From Oscillatoria sp. CS-180 (lineage in GTDB: Bacteria > Cyanobacteriota > Cyanobacteriia > Phormidesmidales > Phormidesmidaceae), in the NCBI RefSeq assembly GCF_028330965.1, contig NZ_JAQMUB010000037.1, positions 1-64,000 on the forward strand: a stretch of DNA of 64,000 bases. The letters run 5' to 3'. The notes under the pieces were generated by a model. That model did not search any database and was not told where the DNA came from. It was given only the letters and a program-made list of their open reading frames with translations. Positions 39,133 through 49,156 of this stretch are shown here, piece by piece. Within the stretch, counting starts at the first letter, position 1. Each line of letters begins with the position of its first letter. Both the position numbers and the translations under genes were made by a program.

Positions 39133-39362
39133 GCCTGGGAGAATTGGGGCGATGGAGACGATCGCTGTGCCATTTTCAAGAACTGGTTCAAGCAATCGTT
39201 GAACAGCGTTTAGGGCATCCTGGTCGCGGAAGCTGTAATCCTAGCAATTGCGTTGCCAAACCAGGGTGCCCAACAGTTGCGCGGCTATTTCTCCCTCAGA
39301 TTGGGCTTACTAAAGGCAATCAACATTTGCTCTTTAACCCTGCCTGTCCTGGTGCCTCTACG

Positions 39363-40091
39363 ATGACCTACCAAGTGCGTGTAACCGACATGCCGTCTAG
39401 CGATCGCCCCCGCGAGCGGCTACTAGCACAAGGCGCGAAAAGCTTGGCGACAGCGGAGTTACTGGCGATTTTGCTAGGGACAGGGCAGGGGCCTGGGAAG
39501 CTATCGGCAGTCGGTTTAGGACAATACATTTTGCAATCGCTGGGCCAGAACCAGCGAGACGCCATGAGTATGATGCGGGATGTTTCTGCTCGTGAGCTGA
39601 TGAATATCTCCGGAGTCGGGCCGGCCAAAGCAACCAGTATTCTGGCGGCGATCGAACTCGGTAAACGGGTATTGCAGGCTCGTCCTCCCGAGCAGACCGT
39701 CGTTGATGATCCCAGCGTGGCCGCTGCCGCCCTCAGCCACGAATTAATGTGGCAGTCTCAGGAACGGTTTGCCGTCCTGTTTCTTGATATCAAACATCGC
39801 ATCTTAGGGACGAAAGTCATCACCATTGGGACAGCGACAGAAACGCTAGCCCATCCTCGCGACATTTTTAAAGAAATCATTCGGCAGGGCGCAACCCGCG
39901 TCATCATCGCCCATAACCATCCATCCGGTAGCTTAGACCCCAGTCAAGAGGACATCCACCTGACACAACAACTGCTAGAAGCGGCCAAAATTTTGGGTAT
40001 CCCGATTCTCGATCACTTGATTTTAGGGAACGGAGATTTTTGTAGTCTTCGTCAAATCACAGCGCTTTGGCAGGAATCTAGTGAACTCTGA
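39363..40091 (+). CDS. radC: RadC family JAB-domain protein
   Basis: 242 residues from ATG 39363; the open frame begins earlier at 39144, but family sequence starts with [19 protein letters not shown]. The N-terminal part has helix-hairpin-helix features ([21 protein letters not shown]). The C-terminal JAB/MPN+ metalloprotease-like site is [14 protein letters not shown] (about 202-215), with the upstream E in [10 protein letters not shown]. The family's historic link to DNA repair is disputed and its true role is unknown. It follows dxs by 393 bp and precedes ureD by 81 bp on the same strand. Confidence 0.93.
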   Translation: MTYQVRVTDMPSSDRPRERLLAQGAKSLATAELLAILLGTGQGPGKLSAVGLGQYILQSLGQNQRDAMSMMRDVSARELMNISGVGPAKATSILAAIELGKRVLQARPPEQTVVDDPSVAAAALSHELMWQSQERFAVLFLDIKHRILGTKVITIGTATETLAHPRDIFKEIIRQGATRVIIAHNHPSGSLDPSQEDIHLTQQLLEAAKILGIPILDHLILGNGDFCSLRQITALWQESSEL

Positions 40092-40172
40092 GTAAGGTCT
40101 CTTAAAAGAAAATCTGTGATTGACTACCGCGCATAGGCGACTTCAGCTATTCTGTCACCCATGCAGACATAG

Positions 40173-41069
40173 GTGCGGGCTTTGGCGCTAACAACTCTCG
40201 ACGGTGACAGGACTTCCCCCTCAGCAGCAGATCGATTTTGGCAGGGCAAAGCGGCTCTGACGTTTCATAAACAGGGCGATCGCACGCTACCTGAAGTTCA
40301 AACGCAGTCTCCCCTCAAGGTTCAGCGTCCCTTTTATCAAGACGGATCGCGTGTTTGTCAATCCGTCCTGTTGCACACAGCAGGAGGAATGGTGGGAGGC
40401 GATCGCCTGACTTACAACATTCGCCTTGCAGAAGAAACCCATGCTTTGATCACCACGGCTGCCGCTGCCAAAATTTATAGTAGACACCCTCAGCCTGCTC
40501 AAGTCAACGGCACAATCTACGTCAGTTCAGGAGCCTGTCTGGAGTGGCTGCCCCAAGAAGCGATCATCTTTGAAGGAGCACAATATCACCAATCTTGGCG
40601 TGTGGACCTGGCAGTAGATGCTCATTGGTTGGGATGGGACATCTTGCGGCTAGGGCGCACGGCCAGAGGAGAACGATTCTATAGAGGAGAAGTGCGATCT
40701 CGCTTTGAAGTTTGGCAGGATGGCACACCAATTTGGATTGATCCCCAACGCCTAGTCGGTAGCGAGAACCTGTGGCGAAGTCCCCATGCACTCAAAGAGT
40801 GTCCCGTCATTGCAACGATGGCCTGGATAGGAACCCATGCCGAGGCAGATTGGATCGACGCTGCCAGAGCCGCTTGGGAGACGCTGCCCAATCCTCAACT
40901 CATTGCTCAAAGCGAAGTTGGAGTGACCCGTCTACAAAAGGGCCTGCTGTGTCGTTACCGGGGACACTCCACCAACCAAGCTCGACGCTGGTTCACAACC
41001 GTTTGGAAACAACTGCGTCCTCGCTATGCAGAACCGCTGAAAGCCTTGCCACGAGTTTGGCAACGATAA
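40173..41069 (+). CDS. ureD: Urease accessory protein UreD
   Basis: 298 residues. It is needed to load nickel into the urease active site as part of the UreD-UreF-UreG complex. Family features: WQGKAALTFHKQGDRT near 23-38, PLKVQRPFYQDGSRVCQSVLL, the HTAGGMVGGDRL motif (about 68-79), and TTAAAAKIYS. The frame starts with GTG at 40173 and no better start is seen. It is on the opposite strand and about 21 kb from ureA-ureB; ureC, E, F and G are not in the window. It is possibly read together with radC, but no functional link is known. Confidence 0.95.
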   Translation: MRALALTTLDGDRTSPSAADRFWQGKAALTFHKQGDRTLPEVQTQSPLKVQRPFYQDGSRVCQSVLLHTAGGMVGGDRLTYNIRLAEETHALITTAAAAKIYSRHPQPAQVNGTIYVSSGACLEWLPQEAIIFEGAQYHQSWRVDLAVDAHWLGWDILRLGRTARGERFYRGEVRSRFEVWQDGTPIWIDPQRLVGSENLWRSPHALKECPVIATMAWIGTHAEADWIDAARAAWETLPNPQLIAQSEVGVTRLQKGLLCRYRGHSTNQARRWFTTVWKQLRPRYAEPLKALPRVWQR

Positions 41070-41236
41070 AAAATCGAGAATATAGCGGCATGCATTTAAA
41101 TCAAGCACGCCCCATTTCCTGTTCCCTGCTCCCTAAGACACTGAGATGGACTTAACCAACCTACACAGGACTCTATTCTGAACCCTGCCCTCTGACTCCC
41201 TACCCATTAGGACTGCCTCACCTGAAACACATCCCC

Positions 41237-44200
41237 TCACACAGAGATAGTGAGCTGAGAACCGTCTGGCGTTTTGAGGACATCAATGCGGGTGTCGAAA
41301 GCTTCACGAAAATGGGGAATGTGAGTAACCGCAAGGATGCAGGCAAAATCTGCGGCGATCGCATTAATGGCACCAACCAGGCGATCGCACCCTTCTCGAT
41401 CTTGGGTACCAAATCCCTCATCAATAATCAGCATTTGTAACGGCGTTCCCGAGCGCTGAGCAAGAAGACGGGCTAGCGCTAATCGAATGGCGAAATTAAC
41501 TCGAAATGCCTCACCACCAGAATAGGTTTCGTACGGGCGAGTGCCCTGAGCATCTGCAATAACAATATCAAGCGTGTCAATCAGCTTGCTTTGACGACTA
41601 CGCCCAGCACGTTGAGTTACGAAACGAACGTGAAGTTGGTGAGCACTGAGCCGTCCCAAAATATGGTTCGTTTCAGCCTCTAGCTGCGGCAAAATGTGTT
41701 CAATCAGAAGGGCTTGTAGGCCATTGCGCCCAAAGGCGATCGCCAATTCATGATGCACTCGCAAGCTCCGCTGAGTCTGATGCAGCGTTTGTCGTTGCTG
41801 AGTCAATTGCGCCTGCACTTGTTCCAAATGGGATAGCTGCTGCTGAAGCGCCCCCTTTTGCGAGAGAATCTGTTCCCGCTGCTGCTGGCGATCGTTCATC
41901 CGGCTTTGCACCTGCTCAATATCAGATTGGCAATCTGGATAGGCCTTAATTTGCTCGGCCAATTCTTCAGCTTGATTAGTCAAGGAAACGTGTTGCTGCT
42001 CGACTTTCTGGAGTTTTTGAATGACCGATTCTAGCTGCGCTTCAAGGGGCGGCTTTTCTTGTCGAGCCTGCTCCAGTTTTTGGAACCGTAAGGCCCAGCG
42101 CTGAGCTGCCTTAAATTGAATGCGGGTCTGCTGATGCTCTTCCAAGCTATAGCCCAAGGCCGTCAGTTGAGCATCCAAGTCAAGCATTTTCTGCACTGTC
42201 TCAGACCTGGCTTGAGCCGCTATTTCAGCCTCTAAGTTAGCCATCTCTTGAACAAACTCGGGCCGTTTTGCGGAGAGCTGTGCCGTTTTCTGGGCTGCTT
42301 GACGAATCTCAGCTTGACGAATCTCAGCCCAGCGCAAACGATCCACCTGCCCTCTAGCCAGAGCATGGTCCCGTTCGTCATAGGCCAGCTGAATTAGCTG
42401 CTTCTCAATTTGTAGTAGTTCAGCTTGCACCTCCTGAGCGTAACTGCGTTCCCGCAAACAGCGTTCCAGGTGCGATCGCTCCTCTGCAACTGACTGCAAC
42501 TGTTTAGCAACTGATTCGCTGGAGTTGAGCTTAGCCATCAAATGACCTCGCTGTTCCAAGACATCTCCGTAGTGAGCCAGCGCTTCCTCCAGTTCGCGAT
42601 ACTCCTGTCGCAGAACCTGAATTTCACGTTCAGAAACCGCTAGTTGCTCACGAATCACCCAAATCTGGCGCTGAAGATCCTCCTGTTCCTGGTGATGCTT
42701 CTCCAACACAGTTTCCCAATTATGCTGATAGAGAGGGCGATCGCAGACCGGGCAGGGCGCATCAGGCTGGTTCAACAACTGAAGCTTTTGATCAATTTGT
42801 CCCAATTGCACTTCGTAGCTCCGCTGCTCCGCTTGCAGCCGTTCCATAAAATGCCGCCGTTCTATCCCCTTCTCTCTCACCTGCTCTTGATAAGCCCGTT
42901 TTGCTGTTAGCGTTTCTAGAGTATGACCGACTTCTAAAACAGCTCGCTGAAGCTGTGGCTGTTGTGCCTGCTGCGCCTGAAGCTGTAGTTCCGAATGGTT
43001 TAGGGCTGAAAGTCGTGCAGCAAGAGTTGCCTGGGTTTGATCAAGCTGCCGCTGCAATATCTGTTGCCGTTGTCGTAAGGGACTCACTTGAAGTTGCAGT
43101 TGATCTAACGCTTTGAGGCGATCGCGAGCCGAGACCAACGCCAAGGCTGCTTTTTCCGTCTGAGGTTCTTTCTCAAGAATTGGCCTCAACTCAGACAGTT
43201 GTTTGTCCAAACTCGCCAGATCGTGCTGACGTTGCTGTAATCGGCTGTGTAACGCTTGCGCTTGCACTTGATGCGACTGATAGAGGTGATCGCGCTGCTG
43301 TTGAAGCGTTTGCTGCTGCTGAAACTTGCCTGAAAGCGCTTCATCTTTAGCTTCCAGAGAGCGCAGTTTTGCCAATCCGCTTTCAATGGCCTCAGTCTGG
43401 GCGACAACTTGCTCTAGGTCCTGAATATGCTGCTTCAGTTTCTGCTGTTCATCTCGCAATCGTTTTTGGTCAGCAGTCACGTGGACAATCTGCTGCTGGA
43501 GCAATACCTGAGCCTGAATGACGTGGTGCCGTTGCTGCCGCTGCTGTTGCAAATGGGACAGTAACTGTTGATCCTGGTCGTGCTCATTCTGAAGCGTTAT
43601 CAGACGGTCTTCCAGCGCCTTAGCATCCTGAGCGATCGCACTCCGCTGATCAACTTGTTCCTCCAGCGCTATCAGCGAGGTTTCTAAAACAGATGTCTGA
43701 GCTTTGGCCTCTCGCGTACGTTCCTTGGCTTTCTCAGTCAGATCGTCATACTGACCGAGCTTAAGTAAATCAGCCAAAATTTGCTTGCGTTCGCTGGGGC
43801 GCTTCAGCATAAACTCATCAGCGCGCCCCTGACGTAAATAGGCAGAATTAACGAACGTTTCGTAATCCAGGCGCAGCGTTTGAATAATAAGCTGTTGCGT
43901 GGCCCGTATTCCCCGCTGGGTCAAAGGGCGAAATCCTTGCTCTGTCTGCACCTGAAACTCTAGGGAAGCCCCCTGATTGCGTCGTCGCGATCGCACGACT
44001 CGATAAATCTGCTGCTGGTGCTCAAAAGTAAAATTGACTTGAGTTTCCAACGCGCCCAGATGAACCACGTCATCCTCAGCCACAGTTCGACTTTGTCCCC
44101 AAATGGCCCAGCCAATGGCCTCAAGCAAAGATGATTTACCAGCCCCGTTAGGACCAGAAACACAGGCCACCTGGAGACCATCGAAGTTTAAATTCGCTTC

Positions 44201-44245
44201 TCGGTAACTCAAAAAGTTGCGAAGCGCTAACTGCCTGGGGATCAT
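41237..44245 (-). CDS. sbcC: SbcC, SMC-like ATPase subunit of the SbcCD nuclease
   Basis: A 1002-residue Rad50/SbcC ATPase that, with the nuclease SbcD, opens hairpins and processes DNA ends. Walker A SGPNGAGKSS lies near 31-40. There are two long coiled-coil arms rich in Q, L and E. The zinc hook CPVC is at 498-501, almost exactly mid-protein. The signature YSGGEAFRVNFAIRLALARL lies near 901-920, and Walker B MLIIDEGFGTQD near 935-946. It starts at ATG 44245 (IPRQLALRNFLSYRE). No sbcD homologue is next to it; the phosphoesterases at 22.7 and 29 kb are of other types. A small gene lies upstream on the same strand. Confidence 0.95.
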   Translation of the reverse strand: MIPRQLALRNFLSYREANLNFDGLQVACVSGPNGAGKSSLLEAIGWAIWGQSRTVAEDDVVHLGALETQVNFTFEHQQQIYRVVRSRRRNQGASLEFQVQTEQGFRPLTQRGIRATQQLIIQTLRLDYETFVNSAYLRQGRADEFMLKRPSERKQILADLLKLGQYDDLTEKAKERTREAKAQTSVLETSLIALEEQVDQRSAIAQDAKALEDRLITLQNEHDQDQQLLSHLQQQRQQRHHVIQAQVLLQQQIVHVTADQKRLRDEQQKLKQHIQDLEQVVAQTEAIESGLAKLRSLEAKDEALSGKFQQQQTLQQQRDHLYQSHQVQAQALHSRLQQRQHDLASLDKQLSELRPILEKEPQTEKAALALVSARDRLKALDQLQLQVSPLRQRQQILQRQLDQTQATLAARLSALNHSELQLQAQQAQQPQLQRAVLEVGHTLETLTAKRAYQEQVREKGIERRHFMERLQAEQRSYEVQLGQIDQKLQLLNQPDAPCPVCDRPLYQHNWETVLEKHHQEQEDLQRQIWVIREQLAVSEREIQVLRQEYRELEEALAHYGDVLEQRGHLMAKLNSSESVAKQLQSVAEERSHLERCLRERSYAQEVQAELLQIEKQLIQLAYDERDHALARGQVDRLRWAEIRQAEIRQAAQKTAQLSAKRPEFVQEMANLEAEIAAQARSETVQKMLDLDAQLTALGYSLEEHQQTRIQFKAAQRWALRFQKLEQARQEKPPLEAQLESVIQKLQKVEQQHVSLTNQAEELAEQIKAYPDCQSDIEQVQSRMNDRQQQREQILSQKGALQQQLSHLEQVQAQLTQQRQTLHQTQRSLRVHHELAIAFGRNGLQALLIEHILPQLEAETNHILGRLSAHQLHVRFVTQRAGRSRQSKLIDTLDIVIADAQGTRPYETYSGGEAFRVNFAIRLALARLLAQRSGTPLQMLIIDEGFGTQDREGCDRLVGAINAIAADFACILAVTHIPHFREAFDTRIDVLKTPDGSQLTISV

Positions 44246-44475
44246 GCACGAAACAGTTATACTCTTTCTCTAAAATAGCAGTACGCGCGATCTTAAGTAC
44301 AAGTGACCTTTAGAATATTTGATCTTCTGAAACAAACTTAGGTTCACAACAGAAATTGTGGATGATTTTGAGGATAGCTTTGCTGAATAGAAAATATCTT
44401 TATAGCTTTCATTGATAGGTGTCAGGAAAAACGAACACCCTTTTGGCTATTGACCTTCTTTAAACAGCTTCGCGT

Positions 44476-44646
44476 TCAAATATCAATTGATGACTGACCG
44501 TAAATCAGCTTCACGCCAGTAACCGTTTCGATTTCCTGCAGAATCTTCAGCTTTTCGTCAGCGTTTTTGACCTCAGACAGACTGACATATAAAGCCTCAA
44601 TTCTCGCTTCTCTAAGTTGGCAGGACTTTTGAATAGATTCCTGCAT
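44476..44646 (-). CDS. Small helical hypothetical protein, 56 residues
   Basis: The frame runs from ATG 44646 to TGA 44476. A GTGAGG site stands 5 nt before the start codon, good spacing for initiation. The sequence (MQESIQKSCQLREARIEAL at the start, then LKILQEIETVTGVKLIYG) is charged and strongly helical, with one Cys and no membrane segment. It lies 230 nt upstream of sbcC on the same strand. No family is recognised. The ribosome binding site and amino acid pattern support a genuine gene, but it is short. Confidence 0.55.
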   Translation of the reverse strand: MQESIQKSCQLREARIEALYVSLSEVKNADEKLKILQEIETVTGVKLIYGQSSIDI

Positions 44647-44836
44647 GGGGGCCTCACTAAATGTCTCACGACAAACCCATTATTTTTGCACCCCAATTGA
44701 ATCGCCTAGATGGAGTACCTTTGTTTCAAACTATCTTCAATCTAAACCAAACTGTGTAAAAAATTCGTGTCTCCAAGCAGACAAATCCTGTGAAATTGCA
44801 GCATTAGAAGACCGACAGACTGAGAACGCGAAGTTC

Positions 44837-45667
44837 TCAATCTCCCCCCTCTTTCCCTTTAGTCCATGCGCTAGGCTGTTGAAAGCGATGGACCTCTTGA
44901 ATCACCTCAACCCATCCCTGTGCCAATGCTGCTAAGAGGCGATCGCCCTTTTGCCGAGTTGCCACTGTTGCATCACCCAAAACGCCACTGCGAGTCAAAT
45001 CCCGAGTCACCCAAGCAAACGGAAGCGCTCCCTCCATGCTGAGAAGGCTGTTTTGGGGGAGACCCTGCGGGTATTCGCAGATAGCTTTGTCCATGCAGAC
45101 CTGATCAGGCAAAATCGACAACATTAGGCTAGTTTCTGCGTCGCCAGCATGGATACCCAATTCAAGTTCTTTCGGTGTCAGCATCTCGGCTGCTGGGTTG
45201 GGAACGTTCCAGACAAAGAGCGGAAACACACTAAGATCAGAATGCATTTGATGCAAATCTCGCGCAGCCATATCCAGAACCTGAGGCTGTCCGCCATGCC
45301 CGTTAACCCACACCAACTTACGGAATCCAGCCCGATAAAAACTTTCTGCTGATTCCATCAATACCTGTCGTAGCGTTTGAGCTGAGAGCGTGATAGTGCC
45401 TGGAAAATGCCAATGCTCATTGGATTTGCCATAGCAAAGCGGTGGTAAAGCATAGGCTGGAATCGTTTCTGGCAAAAGGGTAAGCGCCTTACCAACAACC
45501 GTCGTTGCGATCGCCGCATCCACAATCAATGGCAAATGGGGACCATGCTGTTCAATCGCCCCAATCGGTTGAACGATAACAACATTGTCTTTATCTGGCA
45601 TCGCCTCAACCATTGGCCAGGTAAGATACGGGAAAAAGCGATGGGCAGGAAGATCACCATGCATCAT
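44837..45667 (-). CDS. Creatininase family amidohydrolase
   Basis: About 276 residues from ATG 45667; a TTG seven codons earlier is possible. Metal-binding motifs of the family are present: PIGAIEQHGPHLPL (E and H ligands, about 35-48), VWVNGHGGQ (near 125) and HAGDAETS (near 175). Family members include creatininase, mycofactocin-associated hydrolases and FAPy deformylase ArfB, so the substrate here is open. A cyanobacterial creatine pathway is unlikely. It lies 3' of sigA on the same strand, separated by the sigA terminator and repeat copy B. Confidence 0.88.
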   Translation of the reverse strand: MMHGDLPAHRFFPYLTWPMVEAMPDKDNVVIVQPIGAIEQHGPHLPLIVDAAIATTVVGKALTLLPETIPAYALPPLCYGKSNEHWHFPGTITLSAQTLRQVLMESAESFYRAGFRKLVWVNGHGGQPQVLDMAARDLHQMHSDLSVFPLFVWNVPNPAAEMLTPKELELGIHAGDAETSLMLSILPDQVCMDKAICEYPQGLPQNSLLSMEGALPFAWVTRDLTRSGVLGDATVATRQKGDRLLAALAQGWVEVIQEVHRFQQPSAWTKGKEGGD

Positions 45668-45726
45668 TCTGAGATAGCTCAATGTCAAAAACAGCTTCTC
45701 TTAAGGTACAAAACTTTGCTCTTGGC

Positions 45727-45830
45727 TATGTAGCCGCCGCCAATTTCGTGAAGACAAGACGGCGAGCCATTGGGCGATGAGCTAAGCACCTGAATGCGCT
45801 GGGTGCACAGACCTAGATGACTAAAGCTAT
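45727..45830 (-). repeat. Dispersed intergenic repeat, copy B
   Basis: Read on the minus strand it begins ATAGCTTTAGTCATCTAGG, then GTGCACCCAGCGCATTCAGG, then the shared TCGCCGTCTTG, and ends near GGCGGCGGCTACATA. The first ten bases are identical to copy C. It lies between the sigA terminator and the creatininase gene, in sigA sense orientation. The internal GCACC/GGTGC arms can form a shorter hairpin than in copy A. Confidence 0.6.
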
Positions 45831-45854
45831 AGCTCCTCAAAAACCAACTCAACC

Positions 45855-45884
45855 AAAAAAGCTCTGGGACATTACGCCCAGAGC
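45855..45884 (-). terminator. Rho-independent terminator of sigA
   Basis: On the minus strand, GCTCTGGG pairs with CCCAGAGC (8 bp, 8-nt loop) and is followed directly by six T. It starts 36 nt after the sigA stop. Canonical. Confidence 0.85.
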
Positions 45885-45919
45885 CTCATTTCCTAAAAGT
45901 CACCCACAAAAACTGATTC

Positions 45920-47044
45920 CTAGCGGATGTATTCCTTCAAAACGCTGTTGCGGTTGGGATGACGCAGTTTACGCAGCGCCTTTGCTTCGATCTGACGAAT
46001 CCGCTCACGAGTGACGTTGAAGGTTTGACCGATTTCTTCCAAGGTCTTCATCCGGCCATCATCTAGCCCATAGCGCAGGCGAAGAACGTCACGTTCACGA
46101 GGGCTTAGAGTCCCAAGAACACCTTCCAGGTCTTCCCGCAGCAGGCTCTTAGAAACTTCATCTTCAGGCGTCTCACCATCCGATTCAATGAAGTCACCCA
46201 AGCGAGAATCTTCTTCCTTACCAATCGGCGTCTCTAGGGAAATGGGGAGCTGTGCAGACTTAGCGATAAAGCGCAGCTTCTCAATCGTCATTTCCATGCG
46301 AGTCGCAATCTCTTCTTCAGTAGGTTTGCGACCCAATTCCTGAGATAGAAGCTTGGTGGTCTTCTTAATGCGAGAGATGGTTTCGTAAAGGTGAACAGGG
46401 AGACGAATGGTACGCGACTGGTCTGCGATCGCACGGGTAATTGCCTGCCGAATCCACCAAGTAGCGTAGGTAGAAAACTTGTATCCTTTCTCGTGGTCAA
46501 ATTTCTCCGCAGCTCGAATTAAGCCTAGGCTTCCTTCCTGAATCAAATCCTGAAAAGACAAGCCGCGATTCATATACTTTTTGGCAATCGAGACGACCAG
46601 ACGGAGGTTCGATTGAACCATTTTGTCCTTCGCCCGGCGCCCCAGGAAAAGCCGCTTCTGGAATGCCGGCAGAGGCATATCGACAGCCTCGGCCCATTCA
46701 GCATCGGTTGGCTCGTGGTCAAGCCCGTCCATCAAGTCATCACGGATTCGCTCCAGCTCTAGCAAATCAGCAATCTTACGAGCTAACTCAATTTCTTCCT
46801 CTGCACGCAACAAGCGAATTCGCCCAATTTCCTGAAGATAAAGGCGGATAGAGTCTTCGGTATAGTGCTTTTTCTTAGCTTGACCCCGGCGAGTGCTTTT
46901 TCCTTTTGCTGCTTTTGCTGAAGCTTTATCCCCCGAAGATTCGTCTGAATCGTCAAATTTGGATGAACCCCCGTCTCCTTCAATCAAGAGTTCCAGCTCG
47001 CTCTCTGGCTTAATTGCGCCGAGCAGTTCTTTCGCTTGAGTCAT
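45920..47044 (-). CDS. sigA: Primary RNA polymerase sigma factor SigA (RpoD type)
   Basis: 374 residues from ATG 47044, which has GAGGA about 9 nt upstream; the frame reaches 47092. Region 1.2 [16 protein letters not shown], region 2 [22 protein letters not shown] through the -10 recognition [16 protein letters not shown], region 3, and region 4 with [11 protein letters not shown] and the helix-turn-helix [20 protein letters not shown] are complete. The length and acidic/basic N-terminal linker match group 1 (housekeeping) sigma of cyanobacteria. It directs core polymerase to most vegetative promoters. A strong terminator follows. Confidence 0.95.
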   Translation of the reverse strand: MTQAKELLGAIKPESELELLIEGDGGSSKFDDSDESSGDKASAKAAKGKSTRRGQAKKKHYTEDSIRLYLQEIGRIRLLRAEEEIELARKIADLLELERIRDDLMDGLDHEPTDAEWAEAVDMPLPAFQKRLFLGRRAKDKMVQSNLRLVVSIAKKYMNRGLSFQDLIQEGSLGLIRAAEKFDHEKGYKFSTYATWWIRQAITRAIADQSRTIRLPVHLYETISRIKKTTKLLSQELGRKPTEEEIATRMEMTIEKLRFIAKSAQLPISLETPIGKEEDSRLGDFIESDGETPEDEVSKSLLREDLEGVLGTLSPRERDVLRLRYGLDDGRMKTLEEIGQTFNVTRERIRQIEAKALRKLRHPNRNSVLKEYIR

Positions 47045-47823
47045 GCCGCGTTCCTCGTGCTCCTTCGTGCGTGATGCTTTGTCAAAAGTCAAAAAGGTCT
47101 GTTCAGCTTAACACCCTGTTTCTGTCATCACCTCAGGGGAGGATGTCAAAAAAGTGTAATAGACAACCGTATCTGAGACATGGATGAGTATTTAAGCTTT
47201 CGAAAACCTTTTGCTTAAACCACAGGCCAATACTTGTCCTCAGTATTTGTGACCTGTCTCACACGATTGTAGCCTTATAAACAAATTACCTACCACTCCT
47301 CCCAAACAAAAAACGGATCTCTTCGTCCTCCTAGAGATAGATATTAGATAGTACAAAATATCTGATCAAGGATTTTTTGAAAGTCCTGCGGCTCTCCAAA
47401 AGCCTACAAATTCGTAGCTTTGTCGCTTTTGCTGGAAGAAACCATCACAGCCCAGTTAAGTTAGCTAGAACTTATCGTTAAATTGTTTACGCATCAAAGA
47501 TCATAATTCGTCACAAAACACTGATCGACACGGTATCTCGTCTTAGCCAGCCTAGAATTATCAAAGAAATGATTGACCTTAATCCCAACGCTGTTCCAGG
47601 ATTGACACCGAATTCTGATATATCGAACATCAAGCTGCCATCGACCACTCCACGCTAAGATAAATGCGTCAATAGCGGGATCTACGCAGCCAACACTTGG
47701 CTTTAGAGTCTTGCTCCAGGTTTTTGGGGCGACCAACTCAAAGCCACTTGAAATGATTTTCGAGACAGAGTTGCGTAATTCCTGATTGAGTACTAGCAGG
47801 TTAAAGAGGTTCGACGATTTCTA
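47045..47823. other. Intergenic region upstream of sigA, 779 bp
   Basis: It should contain the sigA promoter region on the minus strand; a TACAAT-like -10 near 47267-47272 is the only candidate noted, without a good -35. A plus-strand frame with LysM-like look (47482-47658) is listed separately. A minus-strand 80-codon frame over the same place has no support. The rest shows nothing recognisable. Confidence 0.4.
47482..47658 (+). pseudogene. Possible coding remnant, LysM-like
   Basis: A stop-to-stop frame of 58 codons without a proper start (the first in-frame ATG is codon 30). It reads RLSQPRIIKEMIDLNPNAVP then GLTPNSDISNIKLPST. The LNP...L.P...I.LP spacing resembles the end of a LysM peptidoglycan-binding module. 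It could be the decayed 3' end of a cell-wall gene or a coincidence. Confidence 0.22.
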
Positions 47824-48216
47824 ATGAACCCAGAAACGCTTACTGAAGCAATTCAAAAAAGTTTTCGCGTCACTCTTGGCGCAACCGCTTCCCTCGTCGA
47901 GGCAATTCAAGATCCTCAGGGATCGCAAGCAAAGTTTTCCGCAATTGGAAACGATTTCGACCTGTTAACTCAAGAGTTAGAGGCTAAGGGGACTGACACT
48001 GAGCGAGAGGCCCGTGCCGTCGTTGACTCTATGATGGGTCAAATGAGTCAAATGCCGAATCCATTTGCACCCACTCCAGCCTCTGAGGCTACAGTCGATA
48101 CCTATGCAAGTCCTGTTGCTGATGCATCTGTACAGGTAGAACTGGATGCATTGACCCAAGAACTGTTGACGCTTCGTCAGGAAATTGAGACTTTAAAGGC
48201 TCAGAAAAACATGTGA
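47824..48216 (+). CDS. Conserved-looking hypothetical protein, helical
   Basis: 130 residues. An N-terminal helical part (LTEAIQKSFRVTLGATASLV, with LLTQELEAKGTDTEREARA) is followed by a Met/Pro/Ala/Thr-rich linker (about 72-100) and a C-terminal leucine-zipper-like coiled coil (LDALTQELLTLRQEIETLKA). It has no membrane segment or Cys. The architecture of a helical domain, a flexible linker and a coiled coil suggests an oligomerising adaptor. I cannot name the family, though proteins beginning in this way seem widespread in cyanobacteria. It starts at ATG 47824 without a Shine-Dalgarno sequence and is convergent with hisA. Confidence 0.7.
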   Translation: MNPETLTEAIQKSFRVTLGATASLVEAIQDPQGSQAKFSAIGNDFDLLTQELEAKGTDTEREARAVVDSMMGQMSQMPNPFAPTPASEATVDTYASPVADASVQVELDALTQELLTLRQEIETLKAQKNM

Positions 48217-48304
48217 TGCTCTTTATTCCCCTCAATGACTGCCGATAACGCTCGTGCAGAATACATTGGGGGGATGGCACAGTGCCAGTCAATTGTTGCG
48301 GTCT

Positions 48305-49075
48305 TTAAGCAAACGAAGAGCCTAGATCAGTTGGGACATCTTGCCATCGTCCCGGACCGATCGCTCGCAAAGCCTCTTTCAAAACCACATCACCGGTGTA
48401 AAGAGCCTTGCCAACAATAACTCCCGTCACACCCAGTCTTTCCAGCGTTAGTAGGCTGAGAAGATCAGTGACAGAGCTGATCCCCCCCGAAGCAATGACA
48501 GGAATTGGTATGACTTCGGCGAGCGATCGCAGAGCAGCCATATTAGGTCCCTTGAGTGTGCCATCACGCTTGATGTCGGTGTAAATAATAGCGGCGGCTC
48601 CTCGCTGTACCATGTCCTGAGCAAGGGCAATCGCCTCTACATCAGACGTTTCCAGCCAGCCACGAGTGGCAACCCGGCCATCACGAGCATCAATTCCCAC
48701 AATAATTCTTCCCGGAAATTCCGTGCTCAGGGTGCTGACCAAACTAGGGTTTTCGACGGCGGCAGTTCCCAAAATGGCATACTGGACGCCCAAATCGAAT
48801 AGCGCTGCAACCCGATCGCGATCGCGCAATCCCCCACCAACTTCAATGGGGATCGTTACAGCTTCTGCAATCGCGGCGATCGCCTGCCAGTTTTCAGGCT
48901 TCCCAGCTTTGGCTCCGTCTAAATCCACCAAATGAAGTCGAGTTGCCCCTTCGTCCGCCCAACGACGAGCCACCTCGACTGGATTCTCGTCAAACACTTG
49001 GGACTGGTCATAATCGCCTTGATACAGACGAACACAGCGCCCCTCCAACAAATCAATCGCGGGAATGACTTCCAT
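48305..49075 (-). CDS. hisA: ProFAR isomerase HisA
   Basis: 1-(5-phosphoribosyl)-5-[(5-phosphoribosylamino)methylideneamino]imidazole-4-carboxamide isomerase, fourth step of histidine biosynthesis. A 256-residue TIM barrel from ATG 49075 ([20 protein letters not shown]). The catalytic Asp pair lies in PAIDLL (D8) and YTDIKRDGT; phosphate loops are VGGGLRD and ASGGIS. The frame extends nine codons further upstream, but the canonical start is used. No other his gene is in the window, in keeping with the scattered his genes of cyanobacteria. Confidence 0.96.
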   Translation of the reverse strand: MEVIPAIDLLEGRCVRLYQGDYDQSQVFDENPVEVARRWADEGATRLHLVDLDGAKAGKPENWQAIAAIAEAVTIPIEVGGGLRDRDRVAALFDLGVQYAILGTAAVENPSLVSTLSTEFPGRIIVGIDARDGRVATRGWLETSDVEAIALAQDMVQRGAAAIIYTDIKRDGTLKGPNMAALRSLAEVIPIPVIASGGISSVTDLLSLLTLERLGVTGVIVGKALYTGDVVLKEALRAIGPGRWQDVPTDLGSSFA

Positions 49076-49156
49076 GACACGTTCTTGCTCAGCATCGCCC
49101 ATTGTATCGCTGAAGGTAGGAAGCAGAAGTAAGCTACAGCCTTTTGCGGTATACGG

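Noticed and set aside
47494-47736. 80-codon minus-strand frame upstream of sigA
   Set aside because: No ribosome site or similarity; it overlaps the LysM-like remnant on the other strand, and both cannot be favoured.
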